Source: Acidimicrobiales bacterium
GTDB taxonomy: Bacteria > Actinomycetota > Acidimicrobiia > Acidimicrobiales > Aldehydirespiratoraceae
Reading direction: 5' to 3'
NCBI GenBank assembly: GCA_029263215.1
Contig: JAJCXY010000051.1
Span: forward strand, 1-64,000
Length of the DNA: 64,000 bases
The position numbers were made by a program, and so were the translations under genes. Every line of letters begins with the position of its first letter. The stretch's first letter is position 1. Of the stretch, positions 7,338 through 16,224 are shown piece after piece. Under the pieces are notes generated by a model. That model was not told where the DNA came from. It worked only from the letters and a program-made list of their open reading frames with translations, and searched no databases.

Positions 7338-9137
7338 CTAGGGGCCTGAGTCTCCACATCCGGGGTCGATACACACCTTGTTGCGGCCGGTCTCCTTGGC
7401 CCTGTACAAAGCCATGTCGGCCTTCTTTATGGTGTCGGCGAGGGGTTCTGCCGGACAATGCGATGCCACACCGATGCTGATGGTGACATCGACGGTCCCA
7501 TCGGTGGTGTCGGTGTGCAGGTCCTCGATCGACGATCGCAGCCTCTCGCCGAGTTCGGCCGCGTCGTCGCGAGAAGTCAGCGGCATCAGCACCGCGAACT
7601 CCTCACCACCGAAGCGCACGGCGAAGTCGGCCTTGCGACACATCTCCAGGAGCACTCCGCCGACCGCGACCAGAATCTCGTCGCCGACGACGTGGCCATG
7701 GGTGTCGTTGACCGCCTTGAAGTGATCGATGTCGACCATGAGGAGGGCGAAGCCGGCATCCTCGTTGCGCTGGTGGACCTCGATGAGCCGAGCCGCCGAC
7801 TCGTCGAGATAGCGCCGGGTGTAGAGATTGGTGAGCGGATCTCGGATCGAACGCTCGTACATCGCGTTGCGTTCGGAGTCGAGCATTCGGTTCACCAGCT
7901 CGCGCTCGATCGCGATGCTGATCGGCTGCGAGATTCGATGAAGGGCATCGTCGAGTTCGGCGCTGGTCTTGAAGTCGTCGGCGACTCGCAGGATCGCGAC
8001 CCCCAGAAACTCTGCCCGTTCGGCACTGAACAGGGGAAGGACAGAATCGTTTTCGCCAACCTCCACGGGGAAGCCGACCGAGGTGACGTCGTTGGCGATG
8101 CCTTCGGTCCAACCCTCGGCATCGACGGTGAGGCCGCGGATGCCGGCCGGGAGCTTGATGTCGGTGCCGCGGAATCGATCCAACGACGACAGCCACAGGG
8201 CCGCGTCGTCGCTCATCCGGCAGACGATATCGGTCGACTTCATCGGCATCACCTCACCGATCTCTTCGAAGATGTGACCGATGATCACGCGGAAGTCCCG
8301 CTCGGTGGCCATGGTCTCTACAGCTTCACGCAGGAGGCGGTTGAGCGCCTGTAGGTGGCGGATGTCGGTGTCGGTCTTGGCCAACAGATAGAGGCCACAA
8401 TCGAGGTTCTTGAGCCGGGTTATGTAGGTGGTGACATCGTCGTCGCGAATCAGCTTGCCGTGCTGGGGCGCGATCATCTCGATGGGCCGCTTCTCTAGCT
8501 TGAGCATGGCGTTGAGCAGGATGTCGCGGTCGGGCATGTAGTGCTCGTGAAAGGCGCGCACCCCTTCGAAATCGACCATCCCAGCCGAGAAGATCCTGTT
8601 GTCGCCGGTGAAACCACCGAACAGATCGCTCGACAGCAGGGTGCCCGTCGCCTTGTCGAACGACACGAACGCACCCGGGAAGTGGAGGTAGGGAGTGAAG
8701 ATGAACTCGAGCGCCCGGGCGCCGAGATCGAGCTTCCAGTCGTGTTCGTCGACCAGCCAGAAGGGAACCTTCGGGTCGTAGTGCTTGAGTAGTACGGCCA
8801 CCCGCCAGTGCGTGACCCAGCGGGCGTCGTCGCGAGTGATCATCGCGTCGATCTCGGGCATCGCGCCGCACACGTCGGGATCCTGATGGTGCACCACGAA
8901 CCAGCGGATGTCATCGAAAGAGATGATCTTCTCGATCTTCTCGAGGGTGTCTGACCAGGTGAGCACCGAGCCCGGGTCGAACAGCACCGACTGATCGCCC
9001 TGCTCGAGCAGGTAGACGTGGCACTGGAACGGGTCGCCCTCGATACGTGATCCCACCCACCACAGACGAGGCGCCACCTCGATGGGTTCGAGACCGAACT
9101 CCGCATCGGCGTCGAGGGTGAGTGTCTGTGGATGCAT
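7338..9137 (-). CDS. ODP-type metallo-beta-lactamase domain fused to GGDEF diguanylate cyclase
   Basis: A 599-residue fusion. Residues 1 to about 245 form the beta-lactamase fold of flavodiiron/ODP proteins: H84-x-D86-x-D88, a later His in PYLHFPGAF, Asp in LLSSDLFGG and His in APQHGKLI match the diiron ligands, but the His after D88 is Val. A linker or GAF-like region follows, then a GGDEF domain with GGEEF at 510-514 and an RxxD inhibitory site at 501-504, so it should make c-di-GMP and be product-inhibited. ATG at 9137 is preferred over GTG at 9152 because GGAG precedes it. Likely an oxygen- or redox-responsive cyclase (inference). Confidence 0.87.
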   Translation of the reverse strand: MHPQTLTLDADAEFGLEPIEVAPRLWWVGSRIEGDPFQCHVYLLEQGDQSVLFDPGSVLTWSDTLEKIEKIISFDDIRWFVVHHQDPDVCGAMPEIDAMITRDDARWVTHWRVAVLLKHYDPKVPFWLVDEHDWKLDLGARALEFIFTPYLHFPGAFVSFDKATGTLLSSDLFGGFTGDNRIFSAGMVDFEGVRAFHEHYMPDRDILLNAMLKLEKRPIEMIAPQHGKLIRDDDVTTYITRLKNLDCGLYLLAKTDTDIRHLQALNRLLREAVETMATERDFRVIIGHIFEEIGEVMPMKSTDIVCRMSDDAALWLSSLDRFRGTDIKLPAGIRGLTVDAEGWTEGIANDVTSVGFPVEVGENDSVLPLFSAERAEFLGVAILRVADDFKTSAELDDALHRISQPISIAIERELVNRMLDSERNAMYERSIRDPLTNLYTRRYLDESAARLIEVHQRNEDAGFALLMVDIDHFKAVNDTHGHVVGDEILVAVGGVLLEMCRKADFAVRFGGEEFAVLMPLTSRDDAAELGERLRSSIEDLHTDTTDGTVDVTISIGVASHCPAEPLADTIKKADMALYRAKETGRNKVCIDPGCGDSGP

Positions 9138-9236
9138 GCCAGCTCCGGGCACTAGATGTGAGCGTCGCCGGAGCCAGTGGCACCGGCACTACTCGTCAGC
9201 CTCACCTGTCGGCAGGACAGAGCAGGTTTGAAGGCT

Positions 9237-10370
9237 TCAGGTCCCCCGCCAGATGGTGGTTGCGGCGCCGGTTGGACCGGTCGACACGACAGCGAGATGG
9301 CTATCGGGTGCGCAGGCCGCGACCCCGTCCACCGACAGGCGGAGATCCTCCGCGGCGCCCGCATCGCCGACGGCCAGGGCACCCCCCTGTCGGTTGACTT
9401 GCTCCGGCCTGACGCCCAGGTTCTTGCAGGCCAGGAGGGCGCTAGCGGCAGTGGATTCCGATACCTCCCAGCCATCGATGTCGCTGCTCGTCATCTCGGC
9501 GATTTCGAGGGCCCGAGTGAGGCTTGCCTCCACGCCGCCGGCCGGGTCGAGTGGATCGCCGGCCGATCGTACTCCGGCTAGAAGTACGGCACCGGGAGAC
9601 GCTGTGTCGCGCGTAAGGATGATCACCGAGACGCCGTCGGCTGCGGGAGCGAAGGAGGCACTGGTCACCGTGCCGTCGTCGTCGAACACGGGAGGAAGGC
9701 CGGACAGGTCGAGCGGCAGTTCTCGCATCACGTCGTCGTCGATCGGGGTGCCGCGCTGTACCGCAATCGAGTCGCCGGGGCGGGCATCGACGGTGAAGAT
9801 CGAAGCCGCCGGAGAAGCCGCGCTCCGTCGCTGACCAGACCGTCGGGCCCAGTCGTCCTGATCCGACCGGGAGATGTCGAGGCGGGCCGCGGCGAGTTCC
9901 GCCGCCCGGGGCGCGGGAAACAACCCGCCACGATCGGCCACCCGCTCGGCTGGTCCCTCACCCCATGGTCGCCCGTAGGTACGGCCCAACGCCGACGCTC
10001 CGGGCTGCACGATCGAGGCGCTGCTCACCCCGGCGACAGCCACGGTTCGCGCCGAGCCCGACGCGATCAGGGCGGCAGCCAGATGCAGGGCAGCACTTCC
10101 GCTCGTCTCCCCACCGTCGACGACCAGCCCACCGATCGAGTCGGGCCAACCGGCCGCGAGCACCGCGGCGCGGGCCATATCGGCCCCCTGGGCACCGACC
10201 GGCTCATTGCAACCGACGATCACCTCATCGATCTGGCTTGCTCCCATCCGCGCTCGAGCGATTGCGGCGTTGAGGGTGAGGGCGGTCAGGTCGACCGGAT
10301 GCCACCCGGCGAGCACACCGTCGGCCAGGGCGAACGGTGTTCTGACGGCGACAGCGAGGGCGACGGGCAC
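9237..10370 (-). CDS. thiolase-fold protein lacking catalytic residues
   Basis: A 377-residue protein with the overall thiolase plan (VRTPFALADG..., two related halves, SDQDDWARRS, C-terminal GGALAVGDAGAAE). The nucleophilic cysteine region reads VVDGGETSGSAAL, placing Glu88 where thiolases have Cys. The C-terminal GHP motif is GDA, the N-E-A-F motif is replaced by VSESTAA, and the final CxG is STG. It should not perform Claisen condensation or cleavage. It may be a structural or ligand-binding homologue; no DUF35/OB partner gene lies beside it. It is divergent from the DoxX gene. Confidence 0.75.
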   Translation of the reverse strand: MPVALAVAVRTPFALADGVLAGWHPVDLTALTLNAAIARARMGASQIDEVIVGCNEPVGAQGADMARAAVLAAGWPDSIGGLVVDGGETSGSAALHLAAALIASGSARTVAVAGVSSASIVQPGASALGRTYGRPWGEGPAERVADRGGLFPAPRAAELAAARLDISRSDQDDWARRSGQRRSAASPAASIFTVDARPGDSIAVQRGTPIDDDVMRELPLDLSGLPPVFDDDGTVTSASFAPAADGVSVIILTRDTASPGAVLLAGVRSAGDPLDPAGGVEASLTRALEIAEMTSSDIDGWEVSESTAASALLACKNLGVRPEQVNRQGGALAVGDAGAAEDLRLSVDGVAACAPDSHLAVVSTGPTGAATTIWRGT

Positions 10371-10415
10371 GGGGGGAGTCTTCTACAATGCCGGCCACGA
10401 AGGGAGATCGTGACC

Positions 10416-10958
10416 GTGCCCTCCATCCTTGCCGATATGTACGTAGCCGGACCCGATGAACTGAGTCTCGGACTGCTGGTGCTTCGGGTTGCGGTGGGCC
10501 TCACCATGGCCTCCCACGGTTACGTGAAGTACTTCAAAGGGGGCCGCATCGCCGGCACCGGGCGCTGGTTCGACTCGATGGGCATGCGACCGGGCCGCAT
10601 CCACGCCCATCTCGCCGCCTCCACCGAGATCGGCTCGGGCCTGCTGCTCGCCCTCGGCCTGCTCACCCCGTTGGCTGCACTGGCCATGGTGGCCGTCATG
10701 TTTGTAGCCGGCTACACCGTGCACCTGAAGAACGGGTTCTTCAGCGTGAGCGATGGCTACGAGTACAACTTCATCCTCGCCATCGCCGCCATCGCGGTCG
10801 CCACTACCGGCCCCGGAAAGTACTCCCTCGACTACCCGCTGGAAATCATCGACGATTTCGACGGTTGGGTCGGCCTGCTCATCGCGGCAGGGGGAGGCGT
10901 GGTCGCGGCCGCAGGCCAGTTGGCGATGTTCTACCGACCACCAGCCTCCACCGAGTAG
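10416..10958 (+). CDS. DoxX-family membrane protein
   Basis: A 180-residue membrane protein with four hydrophobic helices and the DoxX pattern: LRVAVGLTMASHGYVKYF, then the GMRPGRIHAHLAASTEIGSG segment, LLTPLAALAMVAVMFVAGYT and a last membrane helix near the C-terminus. DoxX proteins are linked with quinone or thiol redox chemistry, though the activity is not settled. GTG at 10416 is chosen because GGGAG stands nine bases upstream; GTG 10410 and ATG 10437 are alternatives. Confidence 0.8.
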   Translation: MPSILADMYVAGPDELSLGLLVLRVAVGLTMASHGYVKYFKGGRIAGTGRWFDSMGMRPGRIHAHLAASTEIGSGLLLALGLLTPLAALAMVAVMFVAGYTVHLKNGFFSVSDGYEYNFILAIAAIAVATTGPGKYSLDYPLEIIDDFDGWVGLLIAAGGGVVAAAGQLAMFYRPPASTE

Positions 10959-10959
10959 C

Positions 10960-11571
10960 TCAGCCCAGCTCCTCGAAGCACTCGAGGCCCACCGAGTCGG
11001 GGAGAGCCCCGGCGCAGGTGCGCCCGTATTCCTCGTAGTTGCTCCCGATCGGAGCATCCCGGTACAGCTCGTCGCAGGTCTGGGCATTGCCCGACTCACA
11101 CTGGTCCCACAGCAGGTCGAGCACCGGGTCGTCGCCGTATCGGTCGGCCGAGCCGACCCGTTCGCCGAGGCAATCGAGTATCGCGGCGTCGACATCATCG
11201 AGGTCGAGGGCTTGAATCGCGCAGCGAGCCTCCTCGTGGGACAGGACCGTGCCGCTCTCGGCCGCACCAGCGATGAAGGAATCGACGAAGGCATCGATCT
11301 GGGAAAGGTCGTCGACACACTCGAGGGCTGCCGCCATCAGCTCTCCGTCCTGGTCCGGGGTGAGGGTGTCGCTGATGATGTCGGTCGGCTCGATCCCGGT
11401 GTCGACCAGGCCCTGCAGGACACACCGTTGCTCATCGAGACTGAGCTCGGTGTCGACGATCGCCGCGATCGCAGCGGCCTCCTCAGCGGTGGGTGCCGTC
11501 TGGGAATCGTCGCCACACGACGCTGTGAGCAATGCCATCGCCGCGAGCAGGACGGTTGTGCGAAGCCGCAT
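10960..11571 (-). CDS. cysteine-rich secreted lipoprotein, unknown function
   Basis: A 203-residue predicted lipoprotein: signal peptide MRLRTTVLLAAMALLTASCG with the lipidated Cys at position 19. The mature part is acidic and helical with paired cysteines about 25-40 residues apart (RCVLQ..ALEC, RCAIQ..LDC, CESGNAQTC, TCAGA..LEC), suggesting several disulfides and repeated units. The start at 11571 overlaps the MOSC stop (ATGA). It is the last of three coupled genes with a PPIase lipoprotein and MOSC protein. No named family recognised. Confidence 0.75.
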   Translation of the reverse strand: MRLRTTVLLAAMALLTASCGDDSQTAPTAEEAAAIAAIVDTELSLDEQRCVLQGLVDTGIEPTDIISDTLTPDQDGELMAAALECVDDLSQIDAFVDSFIAGAAESGTVLSHEEARCAIQALDLDDVDAAILDCLGERVGSADRYGDDPVLDLLWDQCESGNAQTCDELYRDAPIGSNYEEYGRTCAGALPDSVGLECFEELG

Positions 11572-12278
11572 CAGGCCGGCGGATCGACGCCGTCGCCCAC
11601 TGAGATCGTGCCGGGCTCGTCGACCGTGGCGCCGACGCTGAGCGTGCCCCCGAGTTCGCGTTGGATCGAGCGGAACACAGCGAGTTCGCGCTCCAGCCCC
11701 GGCTGGGGTCGGGTGACCATGACGCAACGGGCGATCTGCTTCACAACTTCGAGGCGGGTCGTGCCGAGCACGACCGTGGTGCCTACCAGGGCATCTTCAC
11801 CGGAACCATCGAGGATCACGTTGGCGCGAAAGCGGCGCTGATCCCAGTGCCGTAGCGAGGCGGTGGTCACCAGCGACAACCGCGAGCGTCCGCTGTCGTG
11901 CCAAGCGCCACTGGGTCCCTGCCAACTCATCCAGTCGGCGTCGTTTTCGACATCGCCGGGGTTTTCGTAGGTTCCACCTTCGCTGCCGGCTCGTGCGAGA
12001 GTCACCGGACGGTCGAGCCACTCGGCGTAATCGGCTCCGGTGCGAAGCTCGGCCCCTTCGGCGGTGGTGGTGAGCGGCTCGCCTTCGACCAAACGGGTCG
12101 AGGCCATCAGCAGCTTCGGTTCTCGCCTCGCGGTGAGGACATTGCCGGTGAGATCGTCGACGAGCCCCCACCCGCGATCACCGGCGATGCCGAGCTTGCC
12201 GACCTCCGCCGTGGTGAGCTGCTCGCCGCCTATCGACTTGATCGGGTAGCGCCACAGCTCGATGACCCGCATGATCAT
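11571..12278 (-). CDS. MOSC-domain protein
   Basis: A 235-residue protein with the N-terminal MOSC beta-barrel motif (VIELWRYPIKSIGGEQL, GDRGWGLVDDLTGNVLTARREPKLL) and a MOSC domain with LRHWDQRRFRANVILDG and TRLEVVKQIARCVMVTRPQ, including the conserved Cys used to carry sulfur. MOSC proteins bind molybdenum cofactor or act in sulfur transfer and N-oxide reduction, and the exact reaction is unknown here. The ATG at 12278 overlaps the stop of the upstream PPIase gene. Confidence 0.87.
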   Translation of the reverse strand: MIMRVIELWRYPIKSIGGEQLTTAEVGKLGIAGDRGWGLVDDLTGNVLTARREPKLLMASTRLVEGEPLTTTAEGAELRTGADYAEWLDRPVTLARAGSEGGTYENPGDVENDADWMSWQGPSGAWHDSGRSRLSLVTTASLRHWDQRRFRANVILDGSGEDALVGTTVVLGTTRLEVVKQIARCVMVTRPQPGLERELAVFRSIQRELGGTLSVGATVDEPGTISVGDGVDPPA

Positions 12279-13159
12279 GGGGCGGTGATCGTGAAGTCGT
12301 CGGCATTGAAGGTACCGATCGAAGCGTCGACGCTCACCGTGTCGGCGTAGGCCGCCTTGGCTCCGTTCTCGAGCTCGAGAACGAGGATGCCGAGCAAAGT
12401 TTGGGTGTTTTGGTTGGCGATGTTCTGCAGTTCGGCCGGATCGGCATCAGGATGGATTTCGGCGCTGGCCGGCCCCACCGACTCGATCTGGATCACGTGG
12501 AAGCCGAAGTCGGTCTGCACCGGTCCGATCACATCGCCGGCCGAGGCTGCGTAGGCGGCCTCCTCGTACTCGGGCACGAACTGGCCCCGCACGACGCACC
12601 CGAGATCGCCCCCACCGGGCCCACTGGGGCCGGTGGACAACTCGATCGCCAAGGCCGCGAAATCCTCCCCGGCCTCGAACCTTTCGAGCGTGGCTGCGGC
12701 GTCGTCCTCGGTCTCCAGGAGGATGTGGTTGCTGCAGAGCATGTCCGGCAAGCCGGGATCGGGTCTTGCTTCGGCCTCGGCTTCGGCCCAGCGGCCGACG
12801 GCGAGACTCAGAGCGTAGGTGTGGGTGAGGGTGGCCTCGTCGTCGGTTCGTGAATCGGATGCCACCGTCTCGAAGAAATCGTCGGCGTCGGCGAGATCCT
12901 GGTCGGTGATCGGTTCCCCCTGCTCGTGAACCTCGAAGTCGATGGCGTGGGTGATCAGCCAGGACTCGACGATCTCGGCGATCCGGGTCGGGACCGTGGC
13001 ATCACCGGACGGGAGCAGGCGGTCGAGGTCGGCGCTGGTGAGGATGCGGCCGTTGATCGACGCGACCTCCGTGCTGCTGTCCGATCCGCCACACGCTGTG
13101 GCGAGAAGGGCAACCGAGACCATGGTGATGAGGATGATGCGTATGCGTTTGAGCTTCAC
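12275..13159 (-). CDS. parvulin-type peptidyl-prolyl isomerase lipoprotein (SurA/PrsA-like)
   Basis: A 294-residue lipoprotein: signal peptide ending in LLATAC-GG. An N-terminal helical chaperone region (VASINGRILTSADLDRLLP...) is followed by a parvulin domain at about residues 160-260 (SNHILLETEDDAAATLERFE, LSTGPSGPGGGDLGCVVRGQ, FVPEYEEAAY, TDFGFHVIQIESVG). It should assist folding of exported proteins at the outer face of the membrane. It heads a minus-strand trio with MOSC and the cysteine-rich lipoprotein, which may be a folding client, although that is only inference. Confidence 0.87.
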   Translation of the reverse strand: MKLKRIRIILITMVSVALLATACGGSDSSTEVASINGRILTSADLDRLLPSGDATVPTRIAEIVESWLITHAIDFEVHEQGEPITDQDLADADDFFETVASDSRTDDEATLTHTYALSLAVGRWAEAEAEARPDPGLPDMLCSNHILLETEDDAAATLERFEAGEDFAALAIELSTGPSGPGGGDLGCVVRGQFVPEYEEAAYAASAGDVIGPVQTDFGFHVIQIESVGPASAEIHPDADPAELQNIANQNTQTLLGILVLELENGAKAAYADTVSVDASIGTFNADDFTITAP

Positions 13160-13243
13160 GAGCAGTGGAGGTTATCGGCACCCGGTGCCCGGTCGAAGTC
13201 GCCCCGGGAGTTGGTCCCCGACGTCGGGCTCTAAGGTGGCCCC

Positions 13244-13810
13244 GTGGAACTTACAACTTGGATCGACGACGACCTGGCGTCCCTTCGCAACCGTCTCGCC
13301 AACGGGGTTTTCTCGGTCATTCCGAGTGATCGCATGGGCGAGCGAATCGACGAGGGGGGGATCGCCGCCGTCTATGTCGCGTGGCACATGGCTCGCCACC
13401 ATGATGTGGCCGTCAACGGTGTGCTGCGGCGGGTCGACGAGGTGCTCGATGAGTGGGCCCCACGTGTAGGCATCGAGGGCGATACCTGGCGAGGTTTGGC
13501 CGAGAACGAAGATCACGAGTTGGTTACCCAACTGGATCCCGAAGCCGTGACCCAGTATCTGCTCGCGGTGATCGACCACAGCCGCGGCTGGGTGGCCGAT
13601 CTCGATCCGGCAGTGCTGGATCAAGCGCCCGACCCGGACGGGGCGCTGCGAAGAATCGGTACGCCCGAAGATCGCTTCGACTGGCTCTACTCGATGTGGG
13701 CCGGCAAGCCTGCTTCGTTCTTCTTGTCATGGGAAGCGATCGGTCACGGCTACAACCACCTGGGTGAGCTCATCGCGACTCGCAACCGGATGGGGCTGAG
13801 CCCCTTCTAA
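13244..13810 (+). CDS. DinB-superfamily protein
   Basis: A 188-residue all-helical protein. His residues in VAWHMARHHD, VIDHSRGW and the closing GHGYNHLGELIATRNRMGL fit the metal-binding DinB/YfiT four-helix fold. Many actinobacterial members are thiol (mycothiol)-dependent transferases or maleylpyruvate isomerases, but no substrate is evident. The start is GTG. It converges on the oxidase gene on the other strand, with the two stop regions overlapping by four bases. Confidence 0.65.
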   Translation: MELTTWIDDDLASLRNRLANGVFSVIPSDRMGERIDEGGIAAVYVAWHMARHHDVAVNGVLRRVDEVLDEWAPRVGIEGDTWRGLAENEDHELVTQLDPEAVTQYLLAVIDHSRGWVADLDPAVLDQAPDPDGALRRIGTPEDRFDWLYSMWAGKPASFFLSWEAIGHGYNHLGELIATRNRMGLSPF

Positions 13811-15372
13811 CCCCTGACCCGCCGACGCACCACCTCGGCGGCGTTTCGTCCCGATGCACCGAACACACCGGCGCCGGGGAAGGTGCCCGCTCCGGTGAAG
13901 TAGAGCCCGTCTATCGGCGATCGGTAGCGGGTGGTCTCCTTGTTGCGCCCCAGAAGCGCGGCGAGCGGCGAGCCGGAGTAGCTGGGGGTGTGGCCGCGGT
14001 GCAACGAGAAATCCTGCTCGTAGCGATCGGGGGTCATCACCCGCCACCTCTCGATGTCGAGGGAGTCGGGTTCGACCAGGGTGCTCCACTGATCGATCCA
14101 ACGCTGGGGCTCACCAGAAGAGGGCCATCCCCCTTCGAGCGCATAGGGGGTGAACAAGGCTTCGAGGCTGAGGACGTGCTGGCTGGGAGACGGAGCGACT
14201 GACTCGTCAAGTACCGAAGGAAGATTCACGAGCATCGTGGGTCGGTCGGCAACCTGGCCGGTGGGACGGCGGGCGTGGGCCTGGGCCAGATCGGCGACGG
14301 AGGGGCACACCAATGCGGTTGCCCCCATGAGCTCGATGTCGGGGTGGCGCTCGGCCAGGGGAGCGAACGCCTTGTAACGCGGTCGACCATTGAGGATCGC
14401 ATCGACCTTGCTCTCGTAGCCATCGACGATCGGGCGGGCCCGGTAGCGCTCGATCAGTCGTCGAGCGCGAGGCGGCACCTCGTCGAGCCAGTCGAGCAGA
14501 ACCCGGTGAGGGTCGTACGCCGCTACCACCACATCGGCGCGGAGCTCGGTGCCGTCGTCGAGACGCACGCCGGTCACGGTGTTGCGCTCCACCACGAGGC
14601 GCTCGACACGCGTAGCGCATCTGATCCGGCCCCCCGCCGCAACGTGGCTGGCCGCGATGGCGTCGGTGAGGCCCCCACTGCCCCCGACCGGGCGCCCGGT
14701 CTTGATCAGGTGGCGCGAGGCATAGATGGCGGCGGCGAGGCCGGTTCCAGCGACGTCGGGCGGGACTCCCCACACGGTCGGGCCCGAGGACACTGCGGGC
14801 ATGATCAACTGCCAGTCGGGAAAGTAGCTACCGAGTATGTCGCTCACACTCGACCGGCTCCATCGCAGAAGCCGGGCGCCGCCCCGCCCACCTCGTCGCG
14901 CCGCGGCTGAGAGCATGGCGCCGGCGTTGGGTCGAGTCCGAGCCATGTCGATCACGAGCTGGGCCACCGGTAGCGCATCGCTAACGTAACGCCGGTAGCC
15001 GTCGGCCGACCGGGGGTAGGTGTCGACCAAGCCGTCGATGGTCTGCTCGATGTCGTCGAAATGCACCCAGGCCGGGCTGCCGTCGTGGAACATCGAGATC
15101 TGACCGGTGTCGGCCTCCAGGTACTCGAGGCCATGACTGGCGAGATCGAGCTCGTCGATCACCGGCAGGGCCCTGATCATGGTGTGGTCGCAGTTGCAGA
15201 TGTTGAAGCGGGCATCCCACATTTCGACGGTGGAGGCACATCCGCCGACCCGCTCACGAGCTTCCACCACCAAGGTGTCGACCCCCGCTCGAGCGAGATA
15301 CGCGGCACAGATGAGGCCGTTGTGGCCGCCGCCGACGACGATCACCTCGGCATCCCTCGTCTTGGAAACCAT
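13807..15372 (-). CDS. FAD-dependent oxidoreductase, CrtI/PYROXD2-like
   Basis: A 521-residue flavoprotein with an N-terminal dinucleotide-binding motif (VIVVGGGHNGLICAAYLARAG) and E-R-V-G-G (ARERVGGCAST), and the C-terminal FAD loop (SPIDGLYFTGAGTFPGAGVFG) of phytoene-desaturase-like enzymes. The middle matches the PYROXD2 subgroup more than carotenoid desaturases, and there are no carotenoid genes nearby. It probably oxidises a hydrophobic or isoprenoid-like compound, though the substrate is unknown. It stands alone and is divergent from the SDR operon. Confidence 0.82.
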   Translation of the reverse strand: MVSKTRDAEVIVVGGGHNGLICAAYLARAGVDTLVVEARERVGGCASTVEMWDARFNICNCDHTMIRALPVIDELDLASHGLEYLEADTGQISMFHDGSPAWVHFDDIEQTIDGLVDTYPRSADGYRRYVSDALPVAQLVIDMARTRPNAGAMLSAAARRGGRGGARLLRWSRSSVSDILGSYFPDWQLIMPAVSSGPTVWGVPPDVAGTGLAAAIYASRHLIKTGRPVGGSGGLTDAIAASHVAAGGRIRCATRVERLVVERNTVTGVRLDDGTELRADVVVAAYDPHRVLLDWLDEVPPRARRLIERYRARPIVDGYESKVDAILNGRPRYKAFAPLAERHPDIELMGATALVCPSVADLAQAHARRPTGQVADRPTMLVNLPSVLDESVAPSPSQHVLSLEALFTPYALEGGWPSSGEPQRWIDQWSTLVEPDSLDIERWRVMTPDRYEQDFSLHRGHTPSYSGSPLAALLGRNKETTRYRSPIDGLYFTGAGTFPGAGVFGASGRNAAEVVRRRVRG

Positions 15373-15466
15373 GTCCGATGTCCTCCGTTCGGGTCCGCGC
15401 GTGGCGGTGTCGTACGTATCTTGGCCGTCGTCGCCGCGAGGGAGGTGGAACGGCTAGAACTACGCA

Positions 15467-16219
15467 ATGGAAATTGCCGGAAAAACCGCCCTCGTCACCG
15501 GAGGCGCAAAGCGCGTCGGCCGCGTGATGTCGCTCATGCTCGCCGAGGCGGGTGCCAACGTGGTGATCAACTACAACACCTCGACCGACGATGCCGAGGC
15601 CACGGCCGGCGAAGCGGAAGCCTTCGGAGTGCAGGCCCTGCCGGTCGCTGCCGACGTAGCCGACTACGCCCAGGTCGAGGCAATGGTCGAGGCGGCGAAG
15701 AGTCGGTTCGGAGGGATCGACATCCTGGTCAACAATGCCTCCACGTTCAGCGCCGAACCGTTCCCCACCACTGACCTCACCGTGTGGAACAAATCCATCG
15801 GCACTCTCGTGAACGGGCCCTTCTTCTGCACCAACCTGGTGGCCCCGTCGATGCTCGAGCGCGGCGGCGGGGCGGTGGTGAGTGTGAGCGACCTCTCGGC
15901 CTTCGAGGCTTGGCCCGGCTATATCGGTCATGCCGTCGGCAAGTCGGCGATTCTGGCCATGACCCGTCAGTTCGCCCTCGAACTGGCCCCGACGATCAGA
16001 GCCAACGCGATCGTCCCCGGTCCGGCGCTGCGCCCCCACGACTACGACGACGGCCGATACCAACGCACAGCCGACAAGACGCTGGTGGGCCGTTGGGGCA
16101 CGCCCGAGGAGATGGCTCACGGGGTCAAATACCTGGTGGAGGCCGACTACGTCACCGGTGAATACATCATCATCGACGGCGGCCAGCGCTACGGCCACCG
16201 CAAGACAGAAGCGGGCTGA
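15467..16219 (+). CDS. SDR-family protein, pteridine-reductase-like, with Tyr-to-His change
   Basis: A 250-residue short-chain dehydrogenase. The nucleotide loop TGGAKRVGR resembles the TGxxxRxG of pteridine reductases (PTR1/FolM), NNAS is kept (residues 89-92), and D142 stands where PTR1 has its catalytic Asp. The catalytic Tyr is replaced: the Y-x-x-x-K motif reads H155-A-V-G-K159. The C-terminus (TGEYIIIDGGQRYGH) is normal. NADPH binding is likely, while catalysis is uncertain or altered. It heads an operon with LLM oxidoreductase, aldolase, kinase and dehydrogenase genes. Confidence 0.82.
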   Translation: MEIAGKTALVTGGAKRVGRVMSLMLAEAGANVVINYNTSTDDAEATAGEAEAFGVQALPVAADVADYAQVEAMVEAAKSRFGGIDILVNNASTFSAEPFPTTDLTVWNKSIGTLVNGPFFCTNLVAPSMLERGGGAVVSVSDLSAFEAWPGYIGHAVGKSAILAMTRQFALELAPTIRANAIVPGPALRPHDYDDGRYQRTADKTLVGRWGTPEEMAHGVKYLVEADYVTGEYIIIDGGQRYGHRKTEAG

Positions 16220-16224
16220 GCTGA

